Shown here piece after piece: positions 49,572 to 58,319 of a DNA stretch of 64,000 bases. The position numbers and the translations under genes are program-made. Numbering within the stretch: the first letter of the stretch is position 1; every line of letters begins with the position of its first letter. The stretch comes from Variovorax boronicumulans. Lineage in GTDB: Bacteria; Pseudomonadota; Gammaproteobacteria; Burkholderiales; Burkholderiaceae_C. A model generated the notes under the pieces. The model was not told the DNA's origin. It made no database searches and worked only from the letters and a program-made list of their open reading frames with translations. Location of the stretch: contig NZ_JAUSSG010000010.1 in NCBI RefSeq assembly GCF_030812215.1, forward strand, positions 1 to 64,000, read 5' to 3'.

Positions 49572-50747
49572 ATGTCCCGCACGCTCCAGCTCGCCGAACA
49601 ACTCATCTCGCGTCCCTCGGTCACCCCTGACGACGCGGGCTGCCAACAGATCCTCGGCGAACGGCTGGCGCCACTGGGCTTCACGCTCGAAACCATCGAG
49701 AGCGGACCGGCCGACTTCCGCGTGACCAACCTCTGGGCGGTGCGCCGCCCGGTCGATGGCACCGGCAGCAAGACGCTGGTGTTCGCTGGCCACACCGACG
49801 TGGTGCCCACCGGCCCCGTCGAGCAATGGACCAGCCACCCGTTCACGCCCACGCACCGCGACGGCAAGCTCTATGGGCGCGGCGCCTGCGACATGAAGAC
49901 CTCGGTGGCCGCGTTCGTCGTGTCCATCGAGGAATTCCTGCAGTCCACGCCCGACCCGAAGCTCACGCTGGCCCTGCTGCTCACGAGCGATGAAGAAGGC
50001 CCCGGCGTCGATGGCACGGTCATCGTCTGCAACGCGCTCGCTGCGCGCGGCGAGGTCATCGACTACTGCATCGTCGGCGAGCCCACGGCCGTGGAGCGCT
50101 GCGGCGACATGATCAAGAACGGCCGCCGCGGCACCATGAGCGGCAAGCTCACGGTCAAGGGCGTACAGGGCCACATCGCCTATCCGCACCTGGCAAAGAA
50201 TCCGGTGCATTCGGTGGCGCCCGCGCTGGCCGAGCTCGTGGCCATCAACACGGCCGGCGGCTGGGATGCCGGCAACGACTATTTCCAGCCGACCAGCTGG
50301 CAGATCAGCAATTTCCATTCGGGCACGGGCGCGAGCAATGTGATTCCCGGGAACGCGGTGATCGACTTCAACTTCCGCTTCTCGACCGAATCGACGCCCG
50401 AATCGCTGCAGCAGCGCGTGCATGCGGTGCTCGATGCGCACGGTGTCGACTACACGCTCGCCTGGACGGTCGGCGGCCTGCCCTTTCTGACCACGCCCGG
50501 CGAACTCGTCACAGCGGTGCAAGCGGCCATTGCCGACGAGACCGGCATCGCGACCGAGCTCTCGACCAGCGGCGGCACGAGCGACGCGCGCTTCATCGCC
50601 AAGATCTGCAAGCAGGTGGTCGAACTCGGCCCGGTCAACGCCAGCATCCACAAGATCGACGAGCACATCGACGTGGCCGAGATCGAGACGCTGAAGAACA
50701 TCTACAAGCGCACGCTGGACCGGCTCGAAGCCTCGCTCGCGCGATGA
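49572..50747 (+). CDS. dapE: Succinyl-diaminopimelate desuccinylase DapE
   Basis: This 391-aa M20 zinc hydrolase releases LL-DAP. Metal ligands are visible in FAGHTDVVPTG (H74, D76), GRGACDMKTS and LLTSDEEGPGVDGT; the dimerisation lid (residues ~185-295) follows. It lies 16 bp after pilU and overlaps prmB by ATGA, so the dap genes and prmB are one coupled transcript. It is slightly longer than the usual ~375 aa. Confidence 0.96.
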   Translation: MSRTLQLAEQLISRPSVTPDDAGCQQILGERLAPLGFTLETIESGPADFRVTNLWAVRRPVDGTGSKTLVFAGHTDVVPTGPVEQWTSHPFTPTHRDGKLYGRGACDMKTSVAAFVVSIEEFLQSTPDPKLTLALLLTSDEEGPGVDGTVIVCNALAARGEVIDYCIVGEPTAVERCGDMIKNGRRGTMSGKLTVKGVQGHIAYPHLAKNPVHSVAPALAELVAINTAGGWDAGNDYFQPTSWQISNFHSGTGASNVIPGNAVIDFNFRFSTESTPESLQQRVHAVLDAHGVDYTLAWTVGGLPFLTTPGELVTAVQAAIADETGIATELSTSGGTSDARFIAKICKQVVELGPVNASIHKIDEHIDVAEIETLKNIYKRTLDRLEASLAR

Positions 50748-51625
50748 GCACGGTCATCGAACTCATCGAGGCCGGCGCGAAGCGGCTGGAAGACGCCGGC
50801 GTCGCCTTCGGGCACGGCACGGCCAACGCCTTCGACGAAGCCGCATGGCTGGTGCTGTGGCGCCTGAAGCTGCCGCTGGACGACATCGACGCGGTGGCCG
50901 ACACCGCCGTCTCGCCGGCCGATGCGGGCAAGGTTGCAGCGCTCATCGACGAACGCATCGCCACGCGCAAGCCCGCTGCCTACCTCACCAAGGAAGCCTG
51001 GCTGCAAGGCGTGCCCTTCTACGTGGACGAGCGCGCCATCGTGCCGCGCAGCTTCATTGCCGAACTGATCGCCGACGGCAGCATCGACTACTGGCTCGGC
51101 GAACACACAAGGCGCGTGCTCGACCTGTGCACCGGCAACGGCAGCCTGGCCGTGCTCGCGGCGCTGACGTACCCGGACGTGACGGTGGACGCCGCCGACT
51201 TGTCGGTCGAGGCCTTGGAGGTCGCGGCCATCAACGTCACCCGGCACGAACTCGATGCGCGCGTGAAGCTGGTCGAATCCGATGGCCTGGCGAACCTTCC
51301 CGGCCCGTACGACCTGGTGCTCTGCAACCCGCCCTACGTGAACAGCGCCAGCATGGCCGCCCTGCCCGCCGAGTACCGGGCCGAGCCCGAACTGGCGCTG
51401 GCCGGGGGCACGGACGGCATGGACTTCATCCGCACGCTGTTCGCCCACGCGCCTTCCCGCATGAGCGAGCAGGCGGTGCTGGTGCTGGAAATCGGCAACG
51501 AGCGCGATTACTTCGAAGCGGCGTTCCCGCAGCTCGAGGTGGTGTGGCTCGAAACCTCGGCGGGCGAGGACCAGGTCCTGCTCGTGACCCGGGCCGCCCT
51601 CCTGGCCGGCGCCGGCGTGCGTTAG
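50744..51625 (+). CDS. prmB: Ribosomal protein uL3 glutamine methyltransferase PrmB
   Basis: This 293-aa SAM-dependent methyltransferase has the N-terminal helical domain of HemK/PrmB proteins, SAM motif VLDLCTGNGSLAVLAALT and the catalytic NPPY (CNPPYVN, near residue 195). It modifies a Gln of ribosomal protein L3. ATG 50744 overlaps the dapE stop. PrmB rather than PrmC is favoured by the DERAIVPRSFIAELI segment. Confidence 0.92.
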   Translation: MSTVIELIEAGAKRLEDAGVAFGHGTANAFDEAAWLVLWRLKLPLDDIDAVADTAVSPADAGKVAALIDERIATRKPAAYLTKEAWLQGVPFYVDERAIVPRSFIAELIADGSIDYWLGEHTRRVLDLCTGNGSLAVLAALTYPDVTVDAADLSVEALEVAAINVTRHELDARVKLVESDGLANLPGPYDLVLCNPPYVNSASMAALPAEYRAEPELALAGGTDGMDFIRTLFAHAPSRMSEQAVLVLEIGNERDYFEAAFPQLEVVWLETSAGEDQVLLVTRAALLAGAGVR

Positions 51626-51769
51626 CTGCGCCCGCCCAAGCCCCTTTCCGCCGATTTGTCGCAGCGCTGGCTGCGGTCCCCCTTCATCGGGTGATGTCCC
51701 CGCCTTTTGCCCCTTCGCGCCAGACCGCCCGGGGCCGGACGGGATAATCGCCCCTACGGTTCCTATTTC

Positions 51770-53740
51770 ATGATTACTCTCAAAAACGTCATTCTTCGCC
51801 GCAGCGCCAAGAAACTGCTCGACGGCGCCACCGTCACCATCAACCCCGGTGAAAAGGTCGGCCTCGTCGGGCGCAACGGCGCAGGCAAGTCGACGCTGTT
51901 CGCGCTCTTCAACGGCTCGCTGCACGAAGACGGCGGCGATTTCTACGTGCCCAAGCAGTGGCGCATGGCCCAGGTGGCGCAGGACATGCCCGAAACCGAG
52001 GAGTCGGCCACCGACTTCGTGGTGGGCGGCGACACCCGCCTGGCCGAGTTGCGCGCCACGCTCGCAGCCATCGAGGCCGCCTACGCCGAGAACCCCGACG
52101 ATGCCGACATCGGCATGGAACTGGCCCACGCCTACACCGACCTGGCCGATGCCGGCGAGCACGACGCCGTGCCGCGCGCGCAGGCACTCATCCTGGGCCT
52201 GGGCTTCAAGTCGCACGAGCTCGACGGCCCCGTCAACAGCTTCTCGGGCGGCTGGCGCATGCGCCTGCAACTGGCCCGCGCGCTGATGTGCCCGAGCGAT
52301 CTTCTGCTGCTCGACGAACCCACCAACCACCTGGACCTGGACGCGCTCGTCTGGCTCGAAGCCTGGCTGCAGAAGTACGCCGGCACCATGATCGTCATCA
52401 GCCACGACCGCGAGTTTCTCGATGCCGTGACCGACGTCACCCTGCACATCGCCAACGCCCAGCTCACGCGCTACGGCGGCAACTACAGCAAGTTCGAGGA
52501 CATGCGCGCGCTGCAGATGGAGCAGCAGCAGATCGCGTTCTCCAAGCAGCAGGACAAGATCGCCCACCTGCAGAAGTTCATCGACCGCTTCAAGGCCAAG
52601 GCCAGCAAGGCCAAGCAGGCGCAGAGCCGGGTCAAGGCACTGGAGCGCATGGAGCGGGTCGCGCCGCTGCTGGCCGAGGCCGACTTCACCTTCGAATTCA
52701 AGGAGCCGGGCAACATCCCCAACCCGATGCTCTCGATCGCCAATGCGAGCTTCGGCTACGAGGTGGAAGACGAAGCGCCCAAGACCATCCTGCGCGGCGT
52801 GAGCCGCTCGGTACTGGCGGGCCAGCGCATCGGCATCCTGGGCGCCAACGGCCAGGGCAAGTCGACGCTGGTGAAGACCATCGCGCGCGAAATGGGCGCG
52901 CTGGGCGGCGAAGTCACCGAGGGCAAGGGCCTGAACATCGGCTACTTCGCGCAGCAGGAACTCGACGTGCTGCGCCCGCAGGACAACCCGCTCGAGCACA
53001 TGGTGCGCATGGCCCGCGAGCTGGGCAGCGCCGTGAAGGAAAGCACCGGCGAGCAGGCGCTGCGCGGGTTCCTGGGCAGCTTCAATTTCAGCGGCGACAT
53101 GGTCAAGCAGCCCGTGGGCACCATGAGCGGTGGCGAAAAAGCCCGCCTCGTGCTCGCGATGATGGTCTGGCAGCGCCCCAACCTGCTGCTGCTGGACGAG
53201 CCCACCAACCACCTGGACCTCGCCACCCGCGAGGCCCTGGCCGTGGCGCTCAACGAGTTCGAAGGCACGCTGATGCTGGTGAGCCACGACCGCGCGCTGC
53301 TGCGCTCGGTGTGCGACGAGTTCTGGCTCGTGGGCCGCGGCGTCGTCACCGACTTCGACGGTGACCTGGACGACTACCAGCGCTACCTGCTGGACGAGGC
53401 CAAGCGCCTGCGCGAAGAGGCCAAGATTGCGGTGCGCGAGGCCGAGAGCGCGGTAGTTGCTGCGGCAGCGGCAGCCGTCGCGGCCAAGCCCAGCGCGCAG
53501 GAGCGCCAGCAGCGCAGCGACCAGGCCAAGCCGATCAAGCGCGAAATCGCCCAGATCGATGAACGCCTGGCCGCGGCCGGTGTCGAACGCACTGCGCTGG
53601 AGGCCCGCCTGGGCGAGCCCATCGCGCCGGCCGAGATTGCCGAAGCAGGCAAGCGGCTGAAGGCGTTGAACGACGAAATCGCCAGGCTCGAGGAGCGCTG
53701 GCTGGCCCTCTCGGACCAGCTGGAGGCCCTGGCAGCCTGA
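51770..53740 (+). CDS. yheS: ABC-F ATPase YheS
   Basis: This 656-aa soluble tandem ABC protein is of the ribosome-associated ABC-F class. First cassette: Walker A GRNGAGKST, signature FSGGWRMRLQLARAL, Walker B LLLLDEPTNHLDLD. A P-site tether linker (KFIDRFKAKASKAKQAQSR) is followed by a second cassette (GANGQGKST, MSGGEKARLVLAMM) and a C-terminal coiled coil. It matches E. coli YheS rather than Uup. The start is ATG 51770; the upstream frame has no ribosome site. Confidence 0.93.
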   Translation: MITLKNVILRRSAKKLLDGATVTINPGEKVGLVGRNGAGKSTLFALFNGSLHEDGGDFYVPKQWRMAQVAQDMPETEESATDFVVGGDTRLAELRATLAAIEAAYAENPDDADIGMELAHAYTDLADAGEHDAVPRAQALILGLGFKSHELDGPVNSFSGGWRMRLQLARALMCPSDLLLLDEPTNHLDLDALVWLEAWLQKYAGTMIVISHDREFLDAVTDVTLHIANAQLTRYGGNYSKFEDMRALQMEQQQIAFSKQQDKIAHLQKFIDRFKAKASKAKQAQSRVKALERMERVAPLLAEADFTFEFKEPGNIPNPMLSIANASFGYEVEDEAPKTILRGVSRSVLAGQRIGILGANGQGKSTLVKTIAREMGALGGEVTEGKGLNIGYFAQQELDVLRPQDNPLEHMVRMARELGSAVKESTGEQALRGFLGSFNFSGDMVKQPVGTMSGGEKARLVLAMMVWQRPNLLLLDEPTNHLDLATREALAVALNEFEGTLMLVSHDRALLRSVCDEFWLVGRGVVTDFDGDLDDYQRYLLDEAKRLREEAKIAVREAESAVVAAAAAAVAAKPSAQERQQRSDQAKPIKREIAQIDERLAAAGVERTALEARLGEPIAPAEIAEAGKRLKALNDEIARLEERWLALSDQLEALAA

Positions 53741-53798
53741 ACCTGAATGAACCCGCCAGCCCCGCGCCGGCACCCCGCCCATCAAGGAGACACGCCGC

Positions 53799-54308
53799 AT
53801 GCCGTCCGCGATCGAACTGGCCCATGGCGATGAAAAAATCATCGCGGCCATCCACCGCAGCCGGAAGCTGATCGGCCGCAAGGCCCTGATGGCGGCGGCG
53901 GCCAGCGCGATTCCGCTGCCCGGCATCGATTGGGCGGCCGATGCGGCGCTGCTCTCGCGGCTGGTACCGCAGATCAGCGCCGAATTCGGGCTCTCGGTCA
54001 CCCAGGTCGAAAAGCTCGCGCCGCACCAGCGCGAACGCATCCAGAAGGCCGCGACCACCGTTGGCGCGTTGCTGGTCGGACGATTGGTGACGCGCGACCT
54101 GCTGATCAAGCTGGCCAAGCATGCCGGCGTGCGCCTCACGGCCAAGCAGGCCACCAAGTACGTGCCGATCGCAGGGCAGATCGTTTCGGCAGCGCTCGGC
54201 TACGCGGCCCTGCGAGCGCTCGGCGAGCAGCACATCAAGGACTGCGTGCGCGTCAGCGCCACACTCGGTCTAGCGCCTCCCGCACAGCACGTGCCCGTTG
54301 GCGCCTAG
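53799..54308 (+). CDS. DUF697-like membrane-associated protein (169 aa)
   Basis: This small Ala/Leu-rich protein has a hydrophobic patch (ALMAAAASAIPLPGIDWAAD) and the pattern PIAGQIVSAALGYAALRALG near the C-terminus, as in DUF697-type domains found fused to GTPases. It lies 58 bp after yheS with AAGGAGA upstream. Its 3' end overlaps the convergent 77-aa gene by 56 bp. Function unknown. Confidence 0.75.
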   Translation: MPSAIELAHGDEKIIAAIHRSRKLIGRKALMAAAASAIPLPGIDWAADAALLSRLVPQISAEFGLSVTQVEKLAPHQRERIQKAATTVGALLVGRLVTRDLLIKLAKHAGVRLTAKQATKYVPIAGQIVSAALGYAALRALGEQHIKDCVRVSATLGLAPPAQHVPVGA

Positions 54309-54486
54309 CGCCGTCGAGCAGCACGCTCGCAACCCAGGCCGCCCCGGACAGGCCGAACGCCGCCATGCCGGTCACTGCGGGGGTGTCGCTCAGCACCCCG
54401 TAGAACAGCGCCGCCGTGGACAGCAGCGCCAGCACCGCGCACAGGGCGCCGTCGAGCCAGAGGCCCGGCGATACAGGACGACGCAC
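54253..54486 (-). CDS. Small membrane protein of a phage-like pair (77 aa)
   Basis: GTG 54486 starts 3 bp after the TGA of the HTH gene, so it is coupled to it. The product has two hydrophobic segments (LWLDGALCAVLALLSTAALF and VTGMAAFGLSGAAWVASVLL) and a basic C-terminus (RRQRARAVREALDRVWR). No family recognised. Its 3' part overlaps the DUF697-like gene on the other strand by 56 bp, which somewhat lowers confidence. Confidence 0.55.
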   Translation of the reverse strand: MRRPVSPGLWLDGALCAVLALLSTAALFYGVLSDTPAVTGMAAFGLSGAAWVASVLLDGARRQRARAVREALDRVWR

Positions 54487-54489
54487 CGC

Positions 54490-54732
54490 TCAGTCATTGA
54501 CGCGGGGCCAGTGGAACGAGGCCGGTGCAGGCGCCACCGCGGCAGCGGCCTGCACCTTCATCTGGTGTTCGTAGGCGGTCAACAGCGCCACGTAGTGGCG
54601 CGACATCACGTCGCGCACCCTTCCGAGGCCGATCTTGCTGACCGTGGGTTGCGGAATCCCGGTGCGTTCCTGGATCTGCTTCTGCGTGAGGCCCATGGCC
54701 CGCAACGCCTGCACCAACTCGCGTGGCTTCAT
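54490..54732 (-). CDS. Cro-like HTH protein (80 aa)
   Basis: ATG 54732 has GGGAGT 7-12 bp upstream, better placed than the in-frame 54759. The HTH is clear: LVQALRAMGLTQKQIQERTG then IPQPTVSKIGLGRV. The Ala/Pro-rich tail (AAAAVAPAPASF) is probably flexible. It is divergent from a LexA/CI-type repressor gene 67 bp away, the layout of a phage CI/Cro switch. Confidence 0.8.
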   Translation of the reverse strand: MKPRELVQALRAMGLTQKQIQERTGIPQPTVSKIGLGRVRDVMSRHYVALLTAYEHQMKVQAAAAVAPAPASFHWPRVND

Positions 54733-54799
54733 TGAAATACTCCCTGAATTATTTTTCAAATTCTAGTTGTAATATTCATTCAGGCTTAAATCGCCCGCT
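54733..54799. promoter_or_regulatory. Divergent promoter/operator region of the CI/Cro-like pair
   Basis: 67 bp of AT-rich DNA (locally far below the surrounding GC) separates the two starts, with GAATT-AT-rich-AAATTC and ATTCATTCAGG patches. TTGTAATATTCA could supply a -10 on either strand. Both regulators are expected to bind here. Confidence 0.5.
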
Positions 54800-55510
54800 A
54801 TGGAGACTATTGCCAAACGTGCAAAGGCGGCACGCGAATACGCCAACCTGACCCAGAAGCAAGCCGAGATTGTCTCGGGCGTGAAACAGGCAAGCATCTC
54901 GAAGATCGAGCGCGGGTCGACCATCCGCACCGGGGGCTTGCTGGCCCTGGCGCGCGCCTACCGGGCCGATCCCAACTGGCTGGACACCGGCGACGGTCCG
55001 GCGCCGTGGGATCCCATCCAGATTCGCCAGGCGCAGCACCAGGCCAACGAGCCCGCAGCCATCTACCGGGTCGTGCGCGTGCCGCCGGAGCTGCCGTACT
55101 TCAAGCCCGGAACGCCCGACACGGTGCCGCTCATTTCCTGGTCGCAGGCGGCCAACTGGGAAATGGCGGGCAAGCACGCGACCGACCGCTGGATTCCCTG
55201 CATCGCGCACCACAGCCCCGAGAAGACCTACGCGCTGCGGGTGGAAGGCGACAGCATGGCCGCGGCGAGCGGCGAGCTCAAGAGCTATCCCGAAGGCTCG
55301 ATCATCTTCGTGGACACCAACCTCAAGACCCCCGCCGATGGCGAGCGAGTCATCGCCCTGGTCACGGAGAGCAAGAGGCTCACCTTCAAGGAATTCAAGG
55401 AAGAGGACGGCCCGCGATGGCTGCTGCCGCTCAACCCGAAGCACGAGCCGATCCGCAGCGCGTTCGTCGTGCTCGGCACCGTCATCGGCAAGTGGGAAGA
55501 CGAAGACTGA
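54800..55510 (+). CDS. CI-type repressor with S24 (LexA-like) domain
   Basis: This 236-aa protein has an N-terminal XRE HTH (residues 5-60, ANLTQKQAEIVSGVKQASIS) and a C-terminal S24 peptidase domain with the Ser S152 (VEGDSMAA) and Lys K197 (RLTFKEF) of the self-cleavage dyad. In the usual cleavage region the sequence is ISWSQAANWEM, where most phage repressors have Ala-Gly, so self-cleavage may be slow or absent. Divergent from a Cro-like gene. Probably a domesticated phage switch, as no phage structural genes are nearby. Confidence 0.88.
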   Translation: METIAKRAKAAREYANLTQKQAEIVSGVKQASISKIERGSTIRTGGLLALARAYRADPNWLDTGDGPAPWDPIQIRQAQHQANEPAAIYRVVRVPPELPYFKPGTPDTVPLISWSQAANWEMAGKHATDRWIPCIAHHSPEKTYALRVEGDSMAAASGELKSYPEGSIIFVDTNLKTPADGERVIALVTESKRLTFKEFKEEDGPRWLLPLNPKHEPIRSAFVVLGTVIGKWEDED

Positions 55511-55531
55511 CCCGGGACTGATCAGCGCAAA

Positions 55532-56122
55532 TCAGCGCAATCGCGGCGGCGGCACGTGGGGCTCCAGCGCCCAGTTCGCCATGGCCTGCTCGGCATCGCG
55601 AGCGCGGCGCAGGTTGATCTTCTTCGCGGCAAGCTGCGCCGATACCTCGAGCTTCTTCAGGTCGCGCTGCGTCAGTTGCCCATTGGGCGCAAAGCTGAAG
55701 CAGCAGAGCGTGCCGTAGACGCGGCCATCGGCGAGCACGATGGGCGTGCTCAGGTGGGCGCCAATCGAAAAATCGGTCGGCGGCAGCTCGTCGAAGTTGG
55801 GCAGCGCGCCCACGTTGTGCACGAGCCGCGGCAGGCGGCCGTCGATCACGCGCTGGCAAAACGACTCCTCCAGCGGCGACGATTGCTCCGGCTCGATCAC
55901 CCGCGCCTCGGGCTTCGTCTCGACGCGCCGGAAGACCCGGCGGCCCTCGCAGAACTCCGAGACGAAGACCACGTCCATCCGCAGGTGTTCGAGCACCATG
56001 CGCAGAACCTCGGTCACCGAGGCGTCGATGAGATCGTCGGCGCCGTCGGGCGTGGCCACCAGCAGTTCGGAAACACGGACTTCGAAGGCGTCCGGCGCGT
56101 AGTCGGGGTCGTAGAAAACCAT
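55532..56122 (-). CDS. GAF-domain protein (196 aa)
   Basis: A single GAF domain occupies residues ~25-170 (ASVTEVLRMVLEHLRMDVVF... SIGAHLSTPIVLADGRVYGTLCCFS), preceded by a short acidic N-terminus. GAF domains sense small molecules or light; the CCF segment near residue 150 is a common cofactor-region position but no chromophore is assured. There is no output domain, so it would act on a partner. It is convergent with the S24 repressor gene. Confidence 0.85.
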   Translation of the reverse strand: MVFYDPDYAPDAFEVRVSELLVATPDGADDLIDASVTEVLRMVLEHLRMDVVFVSEFCEGRRVFRRVETKPEARVIEPEQSSPLEESFCQRVIDGRLPRLVHNVGALPNFDELPPTDFSIGAHLSTPIVLADGRVYGTLCCFSFAPNGQLTQRDLKKLEVSAQLAAKKINLRRARDAEQAMANWALEPHVPPPRLR

Positions 56123-56261
56123 CGCTGAATTTTATTTTTCCGGCGCGATGACGCAAGCGCTGCGGCGAGGTCAGGTAGTTTTCAGTTTCGCGACGCATAG
56201 TTGGGTCTCTCCCGTGGCCTGCATCCTCTCTGATCCTCCCTCCTCCAGCAGGTCACCTTCC

Positions 56262-56289
56262 AGCCCGCCTCGTGCGGGCTGTTTTTTTT
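56262..56289 (+). terminator. Orphan plus-strand terminator
   Basis: AGCCCGC-CTCGT-GCGGGCT followed by eight T, 40 bp before the ATG of the next gene. No plus-strand gene ends nearby (the upstream gene is on the minus strand), so it may terminate a small RNA or attenuate the downstream gene. Confidence 0.7.
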
Positions 56290-56328
56290 GAGGCTGCCGC
56301 AGGCAGAATGCCGCGCGAGGAGGATTCC

Positions 56329-57612
56329 ATGTTCGATTTTTTCTTTCGTGGCGACAAGGTCACGGAGCCCAAGTACGCACAGCGCCTCATCGCCCGCATC
56401 CGCGAGAGCCAGCCGGCCCAGAAGCTGGTCTACGACGAGAAGAGCCACATGCTCGCCGTCGGGTCCGCGCCGGCGCAGAAGATCTTTCTCGGGAACATGT
56501 TCAAGGACTACCTGCGCGCACCGCAGGAAGAGCGCGACGGCCTCCTCACGCGCCACGCGATCAGCTGCACCGCCTCCCCCGCCATGCCCGGTGCGGAGGC
56601 CGACTACGACAGGGACGTGCGCCCGCATCTCGTGCCCATCGTGCGCAGCCGCGCGAATGCCTATGCGATCCAGGCGCTCGATCCGGCGGACTACCTCGAG
56701 GGTGCATCCACGCCCACGCCCACGCCCTCGAGCCAGCCCCTTCTCGTCGGCCGCCAGCTCGGTGAAGACCGCACGATCCATCTCGCGTTCGACACCGAAC
56801 ACATGATGTCCCAGGTGCCGGCCTCGTCCCTGGCGGAATGGGGCGTCGATTTCGAACGCGCGCTCTCCGATGCCTTGGTCAACCTGCGCGCGGCCACGGT
56901 GCCCCGGTGGGAGCCGATGGAAGGCGGCTTCTTCCGCGGCAACTGGAACGACTCCTACGATTGCTCCCGCTTGCTGCTGCCCGAAGTGTTCGCCGGGCTG
57001 CCGCTCGACGGCCGCCCCGTGGCGGTGGTGTCGGCGCGGCAAGACATCTTCGTGACCAGCGACCGCAACCCGCAGGCGCAACTGGCGATGCTGCGGCACG
57101 CGCGCGAGCGGCTCGACGTGAACAACCGCTGGTGCAGCGGCAGCCTGATCGTTCTGGAAGGCGAACACTGGAAGCCCTACGCTTCGCCCGACGCGGCGGT
57201 GCGCCAGGCCGAGGCCACGCTGTGCAACATCATCCTGAGCGATGCCTACGGCACGCAGAAGCCGGTGCTCGAAAAAGCGCACGCCGCCGAAGGCAGCGAC
57301 ATCTTCGTCGCGAGCTTCATGGCCTACCAGCGGCAGGACGCGAGCATCTTCAGCATCTGCACCTACAGCGAAGGCGTCGAGGCCCTGCTGCCGCGCACGG
57401 ACCGCGTGGTCTTCCTGGAAACGAATCCCGACGGCTCCGTGAAGGAGCCGATGCTGGCCGACCTGCCATGGCAGACGGCCCATGCGATCGCCGGGCACCT
57501 GATGGAGCCGGTCGATACCTATCCGCCGCGCTTTCGCGTCAGGGCCTTCCCCGATGCAGCGGTGCGCGAGCAACTGCGCGCGGCCGCCGCACGGAACGCA
57601 GCGGCGGCCTGA
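56329..57612 (+). CDS. Uncharacterised soluble protein (427 aa)
   Basis: ATG 56329 (MFDFFFRGDKVTEPK) is preceded by GAGGAGGA. The protein looks like a mixed alpha/beta cytosolic protein with segments such as LVPIVRSRANAYAIQAL, HLAFDTEHMMSQVP and VVSARQDIFVTSDRN; there is no signal peptide or TM. A weak overall resemblance to the DUF1444/YtpQ group is possible. It is preceded by a terminator, so it is expressed on its own or by read-through. Function unknown. Confidence 0.75.
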   Translation: MFDFFFRGDKVTEPKYAQRLIARIRESQPAQKLVYDEKSHMLAVGSAPAQKIFLGNMFKDYLRAPQEERDGLLTRHAISCTASPAMPGAEADYDRDVRPHLVPIVRSRANAYAIQALDPADYLEGASTPTPTPSSQPLLVGRQLGEDRTIHLAFDTEHMMSQVPASSLAEWGVDFERALSDALVNLRAATVPRWEPMEGGFFRGNWNDSYDCSRLLLPEVFAGLPLDGRPVAVVSARQDIFVTSDRNPQAQLAMLRHARERLDVNNRWCSGSLIVLEGEHWKPYASPDAAVRQAEATLCNIILSDAYGTQKPVLEKAHAAEGSDIFVASFMAYQRQDASIFSICTYSEGVEALLPRTDRVVFLETNPDGSVKEPMLADLPWQTAHAIAGHLMEPVDTYPPRFRVRAFPDAAVREQLRAAAARNAAAA

Positions 57613-57623
57613 CGACGACGCCT

Positions 57624-58184
57624 TTACTTGGGCAGCAGCACCTTGTCGACCACGTGGATCACGCCGTTCGACTGGTAGACGTTCGGGATCGTGACGGTGG
57701 CGGTGCCGCCCTTCTCGTCGGTGAGCATGATCTTGCCGCCCTTGCTCTTGGCAACGAGCGTGCCGCCGGCCACGGTCTTCAGTTCGGCGGAGCCCTTGCC
57801 GGCCTTGATCTCCTTCTTGAGCGCGGCCGCGTCGAGCTTGCCCGACACCACGTGGTAGGTCAGCACACCCGTCAGCGCATCCTTGCTCTCGGGCTTGAGC
57901 AGCGTGTCGACCGTGCCCGCCGGCAGCTTCGCGAAGGCCGCGTTGGTCGGTGCAAACACGGTGAACGGACCCGGGCCCTTGAGTGTGTCGACGAGGCCCG
58001 CCGCCTTCACGGCCGCCACCAGCGTGGTGTGGTCCTTGGAGTTGACGGCGTTGTCGATGATGTCCTTGGTGGGCAGCATCGGCGCGCCGCCGACCATGAC
58101 GCTGGCGGCCATTGCCGAATACGCGCCGGCCGAAAGGGCGACGGCAAGGGTGACGGCTGCGAGGCGATGAAGTTTGCTCTGCAT
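57624..58184 (-). CDS. Secreted fasciclin (FAS1) domain protein
   Basis: This 186-aa protein has a Sec signal peptide (MQSKLHRLAAVTLAVALSAG ending AMA) and one FAS1 domain with the H1/H2-type motifs (FTVFAPTNAAFAKLPAG, LTYHVVSGKLDA) and the ending NGVIHVVDKVLLPK. It is probably periplasmic or secreted, involved in adhesion or surface interactions. The start is chosen at 58184, with AGGAGCACC upstream. It converges on the 427-aa gene, 11 bp apart. Confidence 0.92.
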   Translation of the reverse strand: MQSKLHRLAAVTLAVALSAGAYSAMAASVMVGGAPMLPTKDIIDNAVNSKDHTTLVAAVKAAGLVDTLKGPGPFTVFAPTNAAFAKLPAGTVDTLLKPESKDALTGVLTYHVVSGKLDAAALKKEIKAGKGSAELKTVAGGTLVAKSKGGKIMLTDEKGGTATVTIPNVYQSNGVIHVVDKVLLPK

Positions 58185-58288
58185 GAAGGTGCTCCTGTTG
58201 TGTGACGGGCACGCCGCGAAATGCGCGACGGCTGCCTTCAATACGGCGCGTTGCACCCAGCAGATTCGTTCATCGACGAAAAAAGAAA

Positions 58289-58308
58289 ACGGCGCCTGGT
58301 CGCGCCGT
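58289..58308 (-). terminator. Terminator of the 107-aa membrane-protein gene
   Basis: Read on the minus strand: ACGGCGC-N6-GCGCCGT followed by TTTTCTTTTTT. It lies 11 bp after the stop at 58320. Confidence 0.75.
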
Positions 58309-58319
58309 GGAAGCGATCC

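Noticed and set aside
50702..54157. 1151-aa minus-strand frame across prmB and yheS
   Set aside because: Shadow of two well-supported plus-strand genes and their spacer; low-complexity composition.
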